The notes under the pieces: generated by a model
What the model saw: only the letters and a program-made list of their open reading frames with translations
What the model was told of the DNA's origin: nothing
The model's database searches: none
Shown here: positions 32,642 to 40,945 of the stretch, piece after piece
Numbering within the stretch: position 1 is the stretch's first letter
How the letters are laid out: the number at the start of each line of letters is the position of its first letter
Origin: Caldilineales bacterium
GTDB lineage: Bacteria > Chloroflexota > Anaerolineae > J102
Assembly: GCA_024102915.1 (NCBI GenBank)
Contig: JAGFJG010000115.1
Coordinates: forward strand, 1 to 41,025
Length of the DNA: 41,025 nt
Direction: 5' to 3'
Translations under genes and position numbers: made by a program

Positions 32642-33358
32642 ATGTCCGTAATCACTTTGACGATCAACGATGAACTCATCAGCGCCCGCTCTGGCGAGAC
32701 GCTCTTAGCGGTAATCGAAGAACGTGGAATCAAGTTGCCCACCCTCTGCCATATGGAGGGGCTGAGCGATCGGGGCGGATGCCGGTTGTGCATGGTCGAG
32801 GTGGTTGGCAACCAGAAGCTGTTACCCGCCTGTGTGACGCCAGTTCAGGAAGGGCTGGAAGTGCGCACCCACAGCGAACGGCTCACGCGCTACCGCCGCA
32901 TGATCCTGGAACTGCTCTTCGCCGAGGGCAATCATGTCTGTGCATTTTGCGTGGCAAATGGCCATTGCGAATTGCAATGGGTGGCGGCTGAGATCGGTAT
33001 GGACCATGTGCGTTATGACTATCTCAGTCCCGACCGGCCCATCGATGCCAGCCACGAACGTTTTACGCTCGATCACAATCGCTGCATCCTGTGCACGCGT
33101 TGTGTGCGGGTGTGCGACGAAGTCGAGGGAGCGCATACCTGGGACGTGATGGGGCGCGGGGCCAACAGTCGCATCATCGCCGACCTCAACCAGCCGTGGG
33201 GCGACAGTCTCAGCTGCACCAGTTGCGGTAAATGCGTACAGGTTTGCCCAACCGGCGCGCTCTCGACTAAAGGCGCGACCACCGGCGAAATGGTCAAGCA
33301 GCACGACTTCATCCGCTGGATTCTGGATGGTCGTGAGAAGAAAATCTGGGCGAGATAA
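32642..33358 (+). CDS. hoxU: NAD-linked [NiFe] hydrogenase, diaphorase subunit HoxU
   Basis: 238 residues, matching the N-terminal part of NuoG. A [2Fe-2S] site uses C36, C47, C50 and C64. The His/Cys [4Fe-4S] site is the HoxU form [16 protein letters not shown]. Two ferredoxin-type [4Fe-4S] motifs follow ([15 protein letters not shown] and [15 protein letters not shown]). It wires the diaphorase to the HoxYH hydrogenase module. It starts two bases after the hoxF stop. Confidence 0.94.
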   Translation: MSVITLTINDELISARSGETLLAVIEERGIKLPTLCHMEGLSDRGGCRLCMVEVVGNQKLLPACVTPVQEGLEVRTHSERLTRYRRMILELLFAEGNHVCAFCVANGHCELQWVAAEIGMDHVRYDYLSPDRPIDASHERFTLDHNRCILCTRCVRVCDEVEGAHTWDVMGRGANSRIIADLNQPWGDSLSCTSCGKCVQVCPTGALSTKGATTGEMVKQHDFIRWILDGREKKIWAR

Positions 33359-33405
33359 CCTGCCAGCGCAATCATTTGCTGTGATTCACAGACACGAGAA
33401 CAACC

Positions 33406-33951
33406 ATGAGTGAAACAAAAATCAAACTCGCAACAGCCTGGTTGGGCGGCTGCTCCGGCTGTCATATGAGTTTCCTGGATTTGAATGAGAAATTGATCGA
33501 CATCGCAGCCGTGGCTGATCTGGTTTACAGCCCCATCGCCGATGTCAAGGAGTTTCCTGAAGGCGTCGATGTGACGCTGGTGGAAGGCGCAGTGGCGAAT
33601 ATCGATAATCTTGAATTGGCGCAGCAGATTCGGGAGCGCAGCAAGATCGTCGTCAGTTTCGGCGATTGCGCGGTGACGGGCAATGTCACCAGCCTGCGTA
33701 ATCGCTTGCAGGTTGATGACCTGCTAAACAAGGTTTATCAGGAAGGGCCGGGCGGAGTCCCGCGCGGGGGTGAGGCGGACAAGGTGATGCCGGTGCTGTT
33801 GCCGCGCGTGCTGCCCTTGCATCAGGTCATCGCCGTCGATGCCTTTATCCCCGGTTGCCCGCCTGAACCCGACCGCATTTGGGAAGCGGTCAGCGCTCTG
33901 CTGGCCGGTTCGCCGGTCGTTTTGGAACCTGAAATGAGGACATTTGGATGA
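33406..33951 (+). CDS. hoxY: NAD-linked [NiFe] hydrogenase, small subunit HoxY
   Basis: 181 residues, the short small subunit of group 3d hydrogenases. The proximal [4Fe-4S] ligands are in GGCSGCHMS (C16, C19), [12 protein letters not shown] and [13 protein letters not shown]. There is no Tat signal, so the enzyme is cytoplasmic. A 86-base gap with a repeat follows before hoxH, larger than the other gaps in the operon. Confidence 0.94.
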   Translation: MSETKIKLATAWLGGCSGCHMSFLDLNEKLIDIAAVADLVYSPIADVKEFPEGVDVTLVEGAVANIDNLELAQQIRERSKIVVSFGDCAVTGNVTSLRNRLQVDDLLNKVYQEGPGGVPRGGEADKVMPVLLPRVLPLHQVIAVDAFIPGCPPEPDRIWEAVSALLAGSPVVLEPEMRTFG

Positions 33952-34000
33952 GCCACGTATATCGGGTTGCGTGCGTCGCTCGGCATTTCCGGCCATCGCT

Positions 34001-34028
34001 TCACGCATCACGTAATACGCATCACGGA
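34001..34028. repeat. ACGCATCACG-type repeat inside the hox operon
   Basis: The words TCACGCATCACG and TACGCATCACGG are tandem variants lying between hoxY and hoxH. Similar words occur in other gene gaps (near 6645, 13320, 16512 and 30156). A short frame (33948 to 34034) crosses it but has no support as a gene. Confidence 0.5.
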
Positions 34029-34037
34029 GAATAACCT

Positions 34038-35471
34038 ATGTCACAAACAGTCACTATCGACCCCGTCACACGCATCGAGGGTCACGCCAAAATCACCATT
34101 CATCTCGATGACGCCGGTCAGGTGCAAAACGCCCGCTTCCATGTCACCGAGTTTCGTGGTTTCGAGAAATTCTGTGTGGGCCGCAGCTTCTGGGAAATGC
34201 CGGGAATCACCGCCCGCATCTGCGGCATCTGCCCGGTCAGCCATTTGCTGGCATCGGCCAAAGCTGGTGACGCCATCCTGGGCGTGCAGATTCCCGAACG
34301 CGCGACCAAACTGCGCAGGCTGATGAATTGGGGGCAGTTGGTGCAAAGCCACGCCCTCAGTTTCTTTCATCTCAGCGCCCCCGACCTGCTCTTGGGCATG
34401 GAAAGTGATCCGGCGAAACGCAATGTCATGGGCCTGATCGCCGCGTATCCGGAAATCGCCCGCAACGGCATCCGTTTGCGCCAATACGGCCAGGATATCA
34501 TCCGGCTGTTGGGCGGACGTAGCGTGCATCCGGCCTGGAGCGTGCCCGGCGGCGTACGAGAACCTTTGAGCGAAGAGAACCGAGACGCCATCAAGCGCGG
34601 CCTGCCAGAGGCTTTCGACATCGTCGAGCTGGCACTGAATCTGCTCAAAGACTCGTTTGAAGGATTCGACGAAGAGATCGACAGCTATGGCGATTTTCCC
34701 AGCCTGTTCATGGGTCTGGTCACGCCAGAGGGCGGGTTAGAACATTATGACGGCATGTTGCGCATCATGGACAGCAGCGGGCGCATTCTCGACCAAGTTT
34801 CGCCCGATCGTTATCGCTCGGTGATGGGCGAGGCGGTGGAACCGTGGAGCTATCTCAAATTCCCCTATTACCGGCCGCTCGGCTATGAGAGTGGCGCCGG
34901 CATGTATCGCGTCGGCCCGCTGGCCCGCCTGAACATCTGTGATTTTGCGGGCACGCCACGCGCCGACCGGGAATTGCGCCAGTTCCGCCGCCTGGGCGAT
35001 CAGGGCAAACCGGTGCTCAGCAGTTTCCATTACCATTATGCCCGCCTGATCGAGATCCTGTTCTGCCTGGAAAAAATCGAGGAGACGATCGAAGACCCGG
35101 GTATCACCGGCAATCATGTGCGCAGCCGGGCTACAGTCAATCACCGCATCGGCGTCGGCGTCAGTGAGGCTCCGCGCGGGACGCTCTTCCATGAATATCA
35201 GGTTGACGAGCACGGCATTCTGCAGAATGTGAATCTCGTCATCGCCACCGGCCAGAACAACATGGCCATGAATCGCACCGTGCAGCAAATCGCCAGGAAA
35301 TATGTGAATGGCGATAGCCTGGGCCAAGGCATTCTGAACCGCATCGAGCATGGCATCCGCTGCTACGATCCCTGCCTGAGTTGCTCGACCCACGCCTACG
35401 GCCAGATGCCCCTGCATGTGCAATTGGTCGCCCCCGGTGGCGAAGTCCTCGACGAAGTCGCTCGCGGCTGA
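34038..35471 (+). CDS. hoxH: NAD-linked [NiFe] hydrogenase, large catalytic subunit HoxH
   Basis: 477 residues. The Ni-Fe active site is held by [10 protein letters not shown] (C62, C65) and the C-terminal [10 protein letters not shown] (C446, C449). All four ligands are Cys, so it is not a selenium-containing hydrogenase. The 25 residues after H452 are the usual C-terminal extension removed by the maturation protease encoded next. With HoxEFUY this is a group 3d bidirectional enzyme coupling H2 to NAD+/NADH, used in fermentation or redox balancing. Confidence 0.96.
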   Translation: MSQTVTIDPVTRIEGHAKITIHLDDAGQVQNARFHVTEFRGFEKFCVGRSFWEMPGITARICGICPVSHLLASAKAGDAILGVQIPERATKLRRLMNWGQLVQSHALSFFHLSAPDLLLGMESDPAKRNVMGLIAAYPEIARNGIRLRQYGQDIIRLLGGRSVHPAWSVPGGVREPLSEENRDAIKRGLPEAFDIVELALNLLKDSFEGFDEEIDSYGDFPSLFMGLVTPEGGLEHYDGMLRIMDSSGRILDQVSPDRYRSVMGEAVEPWSYLKFPYYRPLGYESGAGMYRVGPLARLNICDFAGTPRADRELRQFRRLGDQGKPVLSSFHYHYARLIEILFCLEKIEETIEDPGITGNHVRSRATVNHRIGVGVSEAPRGTLFHEYQVDEHGILQNVNLVIATGQNNMAMNRTVQQIARKYVNGDSLGQGILNRIEHGIRCYDPCLSCSTHAYGQMPLHVQLVAPGGEVLDEVARG

Positions 35472-35507
35472 AAGAGCGATCCGCAGATTATACAGATATT
35501 CAATCGC

Positions 35508-35993
35508 ATGCTTCTGATCATCAGCATCGGCAATTCGCTGCGCGGCGATGACGGGGCCGGGCGTGTGCTGGCCGACCGCATCGAGCGTTGGTGCGCGGCC
35601 AGAGGACAGTCATGCCGCCGCATCCGCACCCATCAATTGACGCCCGACCTGGCGGCGGACATCGCCGTCGGTGATGTGACTGGCGTCGTCTTCGCCGATG
35701 CCAGGGTAGGCGAGGAAGCCGGGTTTACACCCGTTGTTCAGGTCAGGTCGCTGGGCGGCGCCGAGTACGCCAATCCGGTGGCGCACCATTTGACGCCGGA
35801 GACATTGTTGGCATACGCCCGGCTGCTTCGCCATGCGAGACCTATTGTCGCCTGGCAGGTCACCGTGCCGGGATTCGACTTCGGCTTTGGCAAACGAATC
35901 AGCGTCCGAACGGAGCAAGCATTGCAGAACGTCGATGCAGTCCTCGACGCATCGCTTGCCCCCGGCCTGATGTCCAGCGCCCAACCGATCTGA
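35508..35993 (+). CDS. hoxW: [NiFe] hydrogenase maturation endopeptidase HoxW
   Basis: 161 residues of the HycI/HoxW protease family. IISIGNSLRGDDGAGRVLADRIE carries the conserved Asp that senses nickel at the active site. It would cleave HoxH after His452 once Ni is inserted. It begins 36 bases after hoxH and is the last gene of the operon. No hyp genes are present in the window, so general maturation factors must lie elsewhere. Confidence 0.92.
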   Translation: MLLIISIGNSLRGDDGAGRVLADRIERWCAARGQSCRRIRTHQLTPDLAADIAVGDVTGVVFADARVGEEAGFTPVVQVRSLGGAEYANPVAHHLTPETLLAYARLLRHARPIVAWQVTVPGFDFGFGKRISVRTEQALQNVDAVLDASLAPGLMSSAQPI

Positions 35994-36019
35994 ACAAAAT
36001 TCGTTTCACCAAAAAACGA

Positions 36020-36051
36020 ACGGCCCGGCGATCGCGATCGCCGGGCCGTTG
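36020..36051. terminator. Perfect 32-base palindrome terminator between convergent operons
   Basis: The block from 36020 to 36051 is an uninterrupted palindrome: AACGGCCCGGC and its mirror flank GATCGCGATC. On the minus strand it is followed by CGTTTTTTGG, a good U-run, so it terminates the cytochrome/DsbA operon; on the plus strand only TGCTTTCT follows, a weaker stop for hoxW. Confidence 0.85.
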
Positions 36052-36074
36052 CTTTCTCAGGTCAGGGTTGGGAG

Positions 36075-37493
36075 CTAGTTGTTGGCGGCCAGTAAACCGT
36101 CGATGACCGCCTGAAAATCACTGTAAGGTCGGAAGCCGCCGAGGAATTGCCCGTTGATAAAGAAGCCGGGCGTACCGGTAACGCCAGCATCGATGCCTTC
36201 GAACAGATCGGCTTCCACCTCGGCGGTGAACTGACCGCCATCGAGGCATTCGGCAAACGCCTCGGCATCGAGTCCCAGGTCATCGGCGAATTGCTTGAAG
36301 ACATCGCCGGCATTGGCATTGTTGCTCCATTGCGCCTGCTGGCCGAAGAGCTTGTCGTGCATCTCCCAATACACGTCCTGAACCCCGGCGCATTCAGCCG
36401 CCTCGGCAGCCAATTGTGCCTGAGGATGGATTTCGGAAAGGGGGAAATCTTTGAACACGTACTGTACTTTGCCCGTATCGATGTAGTCTTTGAGTAACTG
36501 CGGCATGTTTTCGTTGTAGTGGCTCAGGCAGTACGGGCATTGGTAATCGGAGAACTCGACGATCACGACCGGCGCATCGGCGCTGCCACGTGGTGCTACA
36601 GTCTCCGGCTCGAAATCTGTGTCGGGAGTCGGCGAAGGCGTCACGGTGGCGACGTTCGAGGGTAAAGCGCCGGTTTCCGCCTCAATGAGCAACGCGTCGA
36701 TGATGTCCATGAGTTGCTGCGTGGGCAGAAGGCCTTGCAGCAAGTGGCCGTTCACGACAAAGTTCGGGGTGCCCCGGATTCCGTAAATCTGGCCCTCCTG
36801 ATAATCCTCGACGATCGGATCAATCGACGACTGTTCCTGAACGCAGGCGGTGAACGATTCTCGATCGAGGCCCAGTTCCTCGGCGGCGTCACCGAAAATT
36901 TCCAGGGCATCAGGGGATTTCCAATTTGAGTTTTCGAACAGCCACGCGTGCATCGGCCAGAACATGTCCTGTTTGGCCGCGCATTCGCTGGCGAGGCTGG
37001 CGACGACGGACAGATCGCCGTTGACGACCGGATATTCCTTATAGACGATTTGCAGCTTTCCCGTATTGACGTACGCTTCTTCCAGAAGCGGCAGCACTTC
37101 GCTGTGGAAGCGCTGACAATACGGTCAGGTATAGTCCGACCACTCGTAGAGCACGACCGGAGCATCCGGCTCGCCCATTGTCTTGGCCGGGCGTGCCGTC
37201 GGCGCAAAGTTGTTTACCAGCGGCGGCAGAACCATGGCCGGGATAGAGGCCGGGTCGCGCGGGGTCGGCGTCGACTGCACGGATGTGGTCGGCTCATCGG
37301 TCTGGGTCGGCTGCGCTTCAGCGGGGACCGGCGTGCCCTGTTGGCCGCCATCGGCACTGGCTATGACCGTCAGGGTGGCCTCGACAGCCTGGTCGATGTC
37401 GGCCTGCTGATCGACGACCGGCGTGCCGCATGCAGCCAGAATTACGATGAGCGCAAGAGATGTGAAAAGCAAAAATAGGTGGCGAATTCGCAA
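36075..37493 (-). CDS. Tandem DsbA-like lipoprotein with an in-frame TGA at the first active-site Cys (candidate selenoprotein)
   Basis: 472 residues if the TGA at 37125 to 37127 is read through. The TTG start at 37493 has AGGAG 8 bases upstream and begins a lipoprotein signal (VILAAC, C22). A Pro/Thr-rich linker follows. Domain 1 has WSDYT-TGA-PYCQRF; domain 2 has EFSDYQCPYCLSHY (C319, C322). The TGA therefore falls exactly on the first Cys of a CPYC motif, giving U123-PYC. Both domains have the cis-Pro loop (RGTPNF and TGTPGF), and domain 1 is intact after the TGA, with no frameshift. A 9-pair stem-loop starts 9 bases after the TGA. I favour selenocysteine over a nonsense mutation. The protein would be an extracytoplasmic thiol-disulfide oxidoreductase. 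It is the last gene of the operon with the TlpA-like and cytochrome genes. Confidence 0.75.
37092..37115 (-). promoter_or_regulatory. Candidate bacterial SECIS stem-loop
   Basis: In the mRNA, CAGCGCTTC and GAAGTGCTG pair over nine positions (one G-U) around the loop CACAGC. The stem starts 9 bases and the apical loop 18 bases after the TGA, within the range seen for bacterial SECIS elements. The loop has G only at its fifth position, whereas the bacterial consensus has G early in the loop, which is a weakness. Confidence 0.5.
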
Positions 37494-37531
37494 GTAAAAT
37501 CTCCTGGGATGAGGGTTAGGGAAGCCGGTGT

Positions 37532-38560
37532 TCAGAAATCGACGGGAGCGGCAAGGATTTCTGCGATTCTATCGAGCAGCACGTTGCGATTCATTTGACC
37601 GACAAGTTGATAGTCTATCACACCATCACGGCTGATGAAGAACGTCGTGGGCATGCCAAACACGCGGAACTGACGGGAGATTTCTTGCTCCTGGTCGAGG
37701 CCGATGGGAAAGCTCACGCCCAGTTCCTGCACGAAATCCTGAACCCTGGCCGCATCCTCCCCCACATCCATGCCGACCACCACTAAACCGTCGGCTTCGA
37801 ATTGCTGATAGAGTTCTTCGAGCAGGGGCATTTCCGCCCTGCATGGCACACACCAGGTGGCCCAAAAATTGAGAATGACGGCTTTTCCCTTCAGTTCCGC
37901 CAGGCTGTGCGGCTGCTCGTCGAGACCGATCCAGGTGAAATCTGGGGCGAGGTCGCCGACGCCGATGCCCACCGGCGGTTGGAACTCGGCGAGTTTCGAG
38001 AGATCGTGGCGCGCTGCCAACTCGGTCAGCCAGGCGTCACGCCGATCGCTGCGCTCGTTCAATGGCACGCTCGCCAGCACTACGTCTTCCAGATAATCGG
38101 CCGCCAGCACGGCCCTGCGCATCTCCTGTTCCCAACCTTCCCGGCTCAACCCGACCGCATCCAGATAGGGCTGCAATTGCGCTGAGTCCTTGCCTGCCAC
38201 CTGCATGATCCGCTGGCCTTCCATCTGCACGCGTTCATCCGAAACCGTGAAGCCTGACGCAGCCGCATCCGCTTCGATCATCAGGTCTTCGAGAAAGCTG
38301 TTGAACACGGCATTCTCGTCCATCACCGCGCCGGGTTCGGCCAGCAATTCCATCGTCACCTGGGCATAGGCGCGGGCCTGCTGCCATTCCGCCTCGCTGA
38401 CCGGTCGGTCGCCGATCATCGCCACCGCCGCCGATGGGGTGAGTGCGACGGTCGGGGCGGGCTGCGGCGTAGCATCCCCTGGCTGTTGGCAAGCCAGGAG
38501 GGTCGTCGCTACCGCAGCCACGACAACCAGCCGCCATGCCCAGGCCAGTGTTGATTTCAC
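37532..38560 (-). CDS. Lipoprotein fusion of a SurA-N-like domain and a TlpA/ResA-like thioredoxin
   Basis: 342 residues. A lipobox (TTLLAC, C24) anchors it outside the cytoplasmic membrane. Residues about 45 to 175 resemble a SurA N-terminal chaperone domain (IGDRPVSEAEWQQAR, FNSFLEDLMIEADAAASGFTV). Residues about 200 to 340 are a TlpA/ResA thioredoxin with FWATWCVPCRAEMP (CVPC at 237 to 240) and a cis-Pro in FGMPTTFF. TlpA-like proteins reduce disulfides, often for cytochrome c haem attachment. The GTG start overlaps the stop of the cytochrome gene (GTGA), so it is translationally coupled to a multihaem cytochrome, which fits that role. Confidence 0.85.
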   Translation of the reverse strand: MKSTLAWAWRLVVVAAVATTLLACQQPGDATPQPAPTVALTPSAAVAMIGDRPVSEAEWQQARAYAQVTMELLAEPGAVMDENAVFNSFLEDLMIEADAAASGFTVSDERVQMEGQRIMQVAGKDSAQLQPYLDAVGLSREGWEQEMRRAVLAADYLEDVVLASVPLNERSDRRDAWLTELAARHDLSKLAEFQPPVGIGVGDLAPDFTWIGLDEQPHSLAELKGKAVILNFWATWCVPCRAEMPLLEELYQQFEADGLVVVGMDVGEDAARVQDFVQELGVSFPIGLDQEQEISRQFRVFGMPTTFFISRDGVIDYQLVGQMNRNVLLDRIAEILAAPVDF

Positions 38561-40335
38561 GGCAGCGTCGCCTCAACCGAATCGACAATCACCGGCGTCT
38601 TATCCGCGCTGTCGTAAAGCGCTCCAAAATCCTGGACATAAGTGGTTTCGGTCTGGCGCAAATCTTGCATCGACGCGAACGAGAGAGATTGATACATTAA
38701 TTCGACCTGAACGGTGAAGGGGCCGGCGGCGGCGACGGGCATTTCATATGTCACGGTATCGCTGCCGCCTACGAAGTTAGCATCGGTTGCCGCTCCGCCA
38801 GCGACGGCGATGTCGGGATTGGCCGTGGCTTTGTCAAACCCGATCGGCGGCAAACGGTTGTCCTTCACATATTGCTCCGCATCGAGCAAAGTGTATGTAA
38901 CTTCGCCCTCTCCATCGCCTATGATCGCTTCGTAGATCTGCACCTGGTCGGGTGATGTCACCACGTCGTAATGCGGTTCGTAGTTTTCGGAATCCAGATC
39001 GTTGTCATTATCGAGGATGCCGCCATATGACAACGCGCGGCCTGATTCGAACACGGGCTCGCCTCTGGCATCGCGCAACGTGATATGCAGCCAGGCGCGA
39101 CGGGCGGGGTAGCTGGTGGGGAATTTGTGACCGGTTTTGTTCTGCACCTGAACGACGGCGCGGATCAGGCCTTCCTCTTTTTCCAATTGCAATAGCTTCA
39201 CTTCCGCAGTCTGGTTTTGCAGTTGCGCCAGGGTGCGTTGAATACTCGCCTCGAAGTCGGCTGTCGAAGCGCGCAAATTCATCTCCTCGACATTCGCCTG
39301 AAATATCTTGAGCATGAAAGTGTTGCCGCCCACGAACGAGTGCTGGAAGAAAGGCTCTCTGGCAGGTGCGCCTGGGAACAATGTGACCTGACCATCCGCC
39401 AACGGCATATGGCAATCCTGGCACTGCGCCTCAAGCTCGCGGCCATCGGCGTAATCGCTGTGCAGCCATTCCAGATAGGGCGTCTGTTCGGGAAATTCCT
39501 GCTCATGGCCGTCGTCATCCACGAAGGGCGTGTACAGAGTGTGGCAAGTCGCACAAAAGGCAGAGCCAGTGAGATGCGAACCTTGAACAGGTGTGTACTG
39601 CGAACCGCTGCGCATGATCATCTGCCACATCATGTCCGGATCGGGGTAAGGCCCGAACAACAGGCGATTTGGCGGATTGGTGGAGGTGTCGATCACAAAG
39701 TGCCCGTCAAAGCTGGCTGGCTGGCCGAGATTGTCGAGTTGGATTTGATGACAAAGCGTGCACGAGACGCCGTCCATGGCTGCATCGTGCAGTGCGTTGG
39801 CCGGATTGAGGAAACCGTCGCCGAAAATCTTGGGCTTCTGACCGTTGGCGATGGCCTGGGTGTAAGCCATCGGCATGTGGCAGCGGCTGCACGTGGCTTC
39901 GATCACCTCGGCCAGTTCCGGGTTTCGGGCGATCTCGTCGCTGACTTTCGCCAGCCAGAAAGAATCCTGGGCGGCGTTGGCCATCATGGTGGCGCGCCAC
40001 TGCGTGGCATTTGTCACATCCGTCCCCGATTCATCCTGCAGAGCGGAATGACAATTGTTGCATATCATGGGGCCGGAAAAATCATCGGTGGTGAAGCCAT
40101 TGAGCGGCAGGCCGGGATGCGGCTTTGGCGGTGCAGGCGTCGGCGGCAGCAACGGCATCTGCATGCCAACCCCCAGAAAAGGCAGGTGCAGATTTTGCCG
40201 ATCGTCATCCAAACCGACGCTGCCGTTGTGCCAACGATTATCCGCCCAACCAACACCGCCCAGTATTGCAAGCAAGAAAATGGCTGCCAGACTGATTGTC
40301 AATCCTCTATGATACGCTGGGCGCTTATTGTTCAT
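38557..40335 (-). CDS. Membrane-anchored pentahaem cytochrome c
   Basis: 592 residues. An N-terminal hydrophobic segment (about 10 to 31, ISLAAIFLLAILGGVGW) acts as signal or anchor. Five CxxCH motifs bind haem c: CNNCH 92, CSRCH 149, CTLCH 192, CATCH 261 and CQDCH 305. Extra His and Met residues (CHMPMAY, CHMPLADG) may be distal ligands. The C-terminal half (about 330 to 592) lacks haem motifs and looks like a beta-rich domain (IRAVVQVQNKTGHKFPTSYP). That TGHKFPTSYPARRAW segment is seen in cytochrome c554-like multihaem families. It would move electrons outside the cytoplasm; partner unknown. The start at 40335 lies after a candidate promoter; the frame to 40401 has no better start. Confidence 0.88.
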   Translation of the reverse strand: MNNKRPAYHRGLTISLAAIFLLAILGGVGWADNRWHNGSVGLDDDRQNLHLPFLGVGMQMPLLPPTPAPPKPHPGLPLNGFTTDDFSGPMICNNCHSALQDESGTDVTNATQWRATMMANAAQDSFWLAKVSDEIARNPELAEVIEATCSRCHMPMAYTQAIANGQKPKIFGDGFLNPANALHDAAMDGVSCTLCHQIQLDNLGQPASFDGHFVIDTSTNPPNRLLFGPYPDPDMMWQMIMRSGSQYTPVQGSHLTGSAFCATCHTLYTPFVDDDGHEQEFPEQTPYLEWLHSDYADGRELEAQCQDCHMPLADGQVTLFPGAPAREPFFQHSFVGGNTFMLKIFQANVEEMNLRASTADFEASIQRTLAQLQNQTAEVKLLQLEKEEGLIRAVVQVQNKTGHKFPTSYPARRAWLHITLRDARGEPVFESGRALSYGGILDNDNDLDSENYEPHYDVVTSPDQVQIYEAIIGDGEGEVTYTLLDAEQYVKDNRLPPIGFDKATANPDIAVAGGAATDANFVGGSDTVTYEMPVAAAGPFTVQVELMYQSLSFASMQDLRQTETTYVQDFGALYDSADKTPVIVDSVEATLP

Positions 40336-40378
40336 CGGTCTCGTCCAGTCCTGAAATCGAAAGCTTATTGATTGAAGG

Positions 40379-40408
40379 ATTCTATGACAGGGGGCAAGCA
40401 AAGGCCAA
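40379..40408 (-). promoter_or_regulatory. Candidate promoter of the cytochrome-thioredoxin operon
   Basis: On the minus strand TTGGCC (four of six) and TAGAAT (five of six) are 18 bases apart. Transcription would begin near 40372, about 37 bases before the cytochrome ATG. Confidence 0.4.
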
Positions 40409-40481
40409 GGTTCAGGGTCGATTTCTTGGAGGCGAAATGGTCAGGGCGACTACAGAATACTTCAATCTGTTATGCCAAAAT

Positions 40482-40495
40482 AGAACACTTGTTCG
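40482..40495. promoter_or_regulatory. LexA/DinR-box-like palindrome
   Basis: AGAACACTTGTTCG matches the Gram-positive SOS box pattern CGAAC-N4-GTTCG at all but its first base. It lies about 43 bases before the VOC-family gene. Whether a LexA of this specificity exists in the organism is unknown; chance occurrence is possible. Confidence 0.25.
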
Positions 40496-40537
40496 TTTTT
40501 TGTGTCTGAGTCTATTTCACGTTTGAGGAGATTAACG

Positions 40538-40945
40538 ATGTCCCGTGTAGTTCATTTCGAATTGGCCGTCGATGACCCTGAACGCGCCATTGCGTTCTAT
40601 CAGAATGTTTTGGGTTGGGAAATCGTCAAGTGGGATGGTCCCACCGATTATTGGCTGGTCTCCACCGGCCCGGAAGGCGAGCCTGGCATCAATGGCGGGC
40701 TTATGATACGCCAGCCCAACTTCCCTGGCGTCGTCAATACCGTCGATGTAAGCGATTTGGGTAGCGCTGTGACGGCGGTAGAGACGAATGGCGGCACAGT
40801 GATCGAGACCCGCATCGTCATTCCCGGCATAGGTTATCTGGCCTATGTCATTGATACGGAGGGGAATGTGTTCGGCATGATGCAGTCCGACCCGTCAGCA
40901 GCAATTCCAAATATGACTCACTCAAGCGAGGGTAATGGAAAGTAA
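40538..40945 (+). CDS. VOC-family (glyoxalase/bleomycin-resistance fold) protein
   Basis: 135 residues with one VOC domain built of two beta-alpha-beta repeats: VVHFELAVDDPERAIAFYQNVLGWE starts the first (shown by HFELAVDDP and FYQNVLGW), and VNTVDVSDLGSAV with YVIDTEGNVFGMMQ ends the second. The His and Glu at metal-ligand positions are partly kept. Such proteins are lyases, dioxygenases or binding proteins; the substrate is unknown. GAGGAG lies 7 bases before the ATG at 40538, which is preferred over the in-frame ATG at 40502. Confidence 0.88.
   Translation: MSRVVHFELAVDDPERAIAFYQNVLGWEIVKWDGPTDYWLVSTGPEGEPGINGGLMIRQPNFPGVVNTVDVSDLGSAVTAVETNGGTVIETRIVIPGIGYLAYVIDTEGNVFGMMQSDPSAAIPNMTHSSEGNGK

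Noticed and set aside
33948..34034. 28-codon frame overlapping the end of hoxY by ATGA
   Set aside because: Most of it is the ACGCATCACG repeat and no ribosome binding site or motif supports it, although the overlap looks like coupling.
35367..35397. Selenium-containing [NiFeSe] hydrogenase
   Set aside because: The C-terminal metal site reads DPCLSC with two ordinary Cys codons.
36031..36040. Cyanobacterial HIP1-type GCGATCGC palindrome
   Set aside because: It is a single copy inside a terminator stem and nothing else points to a cyanobacterium.
36075..37097. Treating the 340-codon frame as a separate gene starting at GTG 37097
   Set aside because: The GTG lies inside domain 1 after the active site, has no ribosome binding site, and would make a protein lacking its signal and catalytic motif. 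The read-through model explains the sequence better.
37125..37127. General reassignment of TGA to an amino acid in this organism
   Set aside because: Many genes here end with TGA at sensible places, including the ATGA overlaps at 5855, 20655, 25955 and 30924, so TGA is a normal stop.
39217..40371. Plus-strand frame of 384 codons
   Set aside because: It is antisense to the pentahaem cytochrome with five CxxCH motifs; no domain is visible in it.
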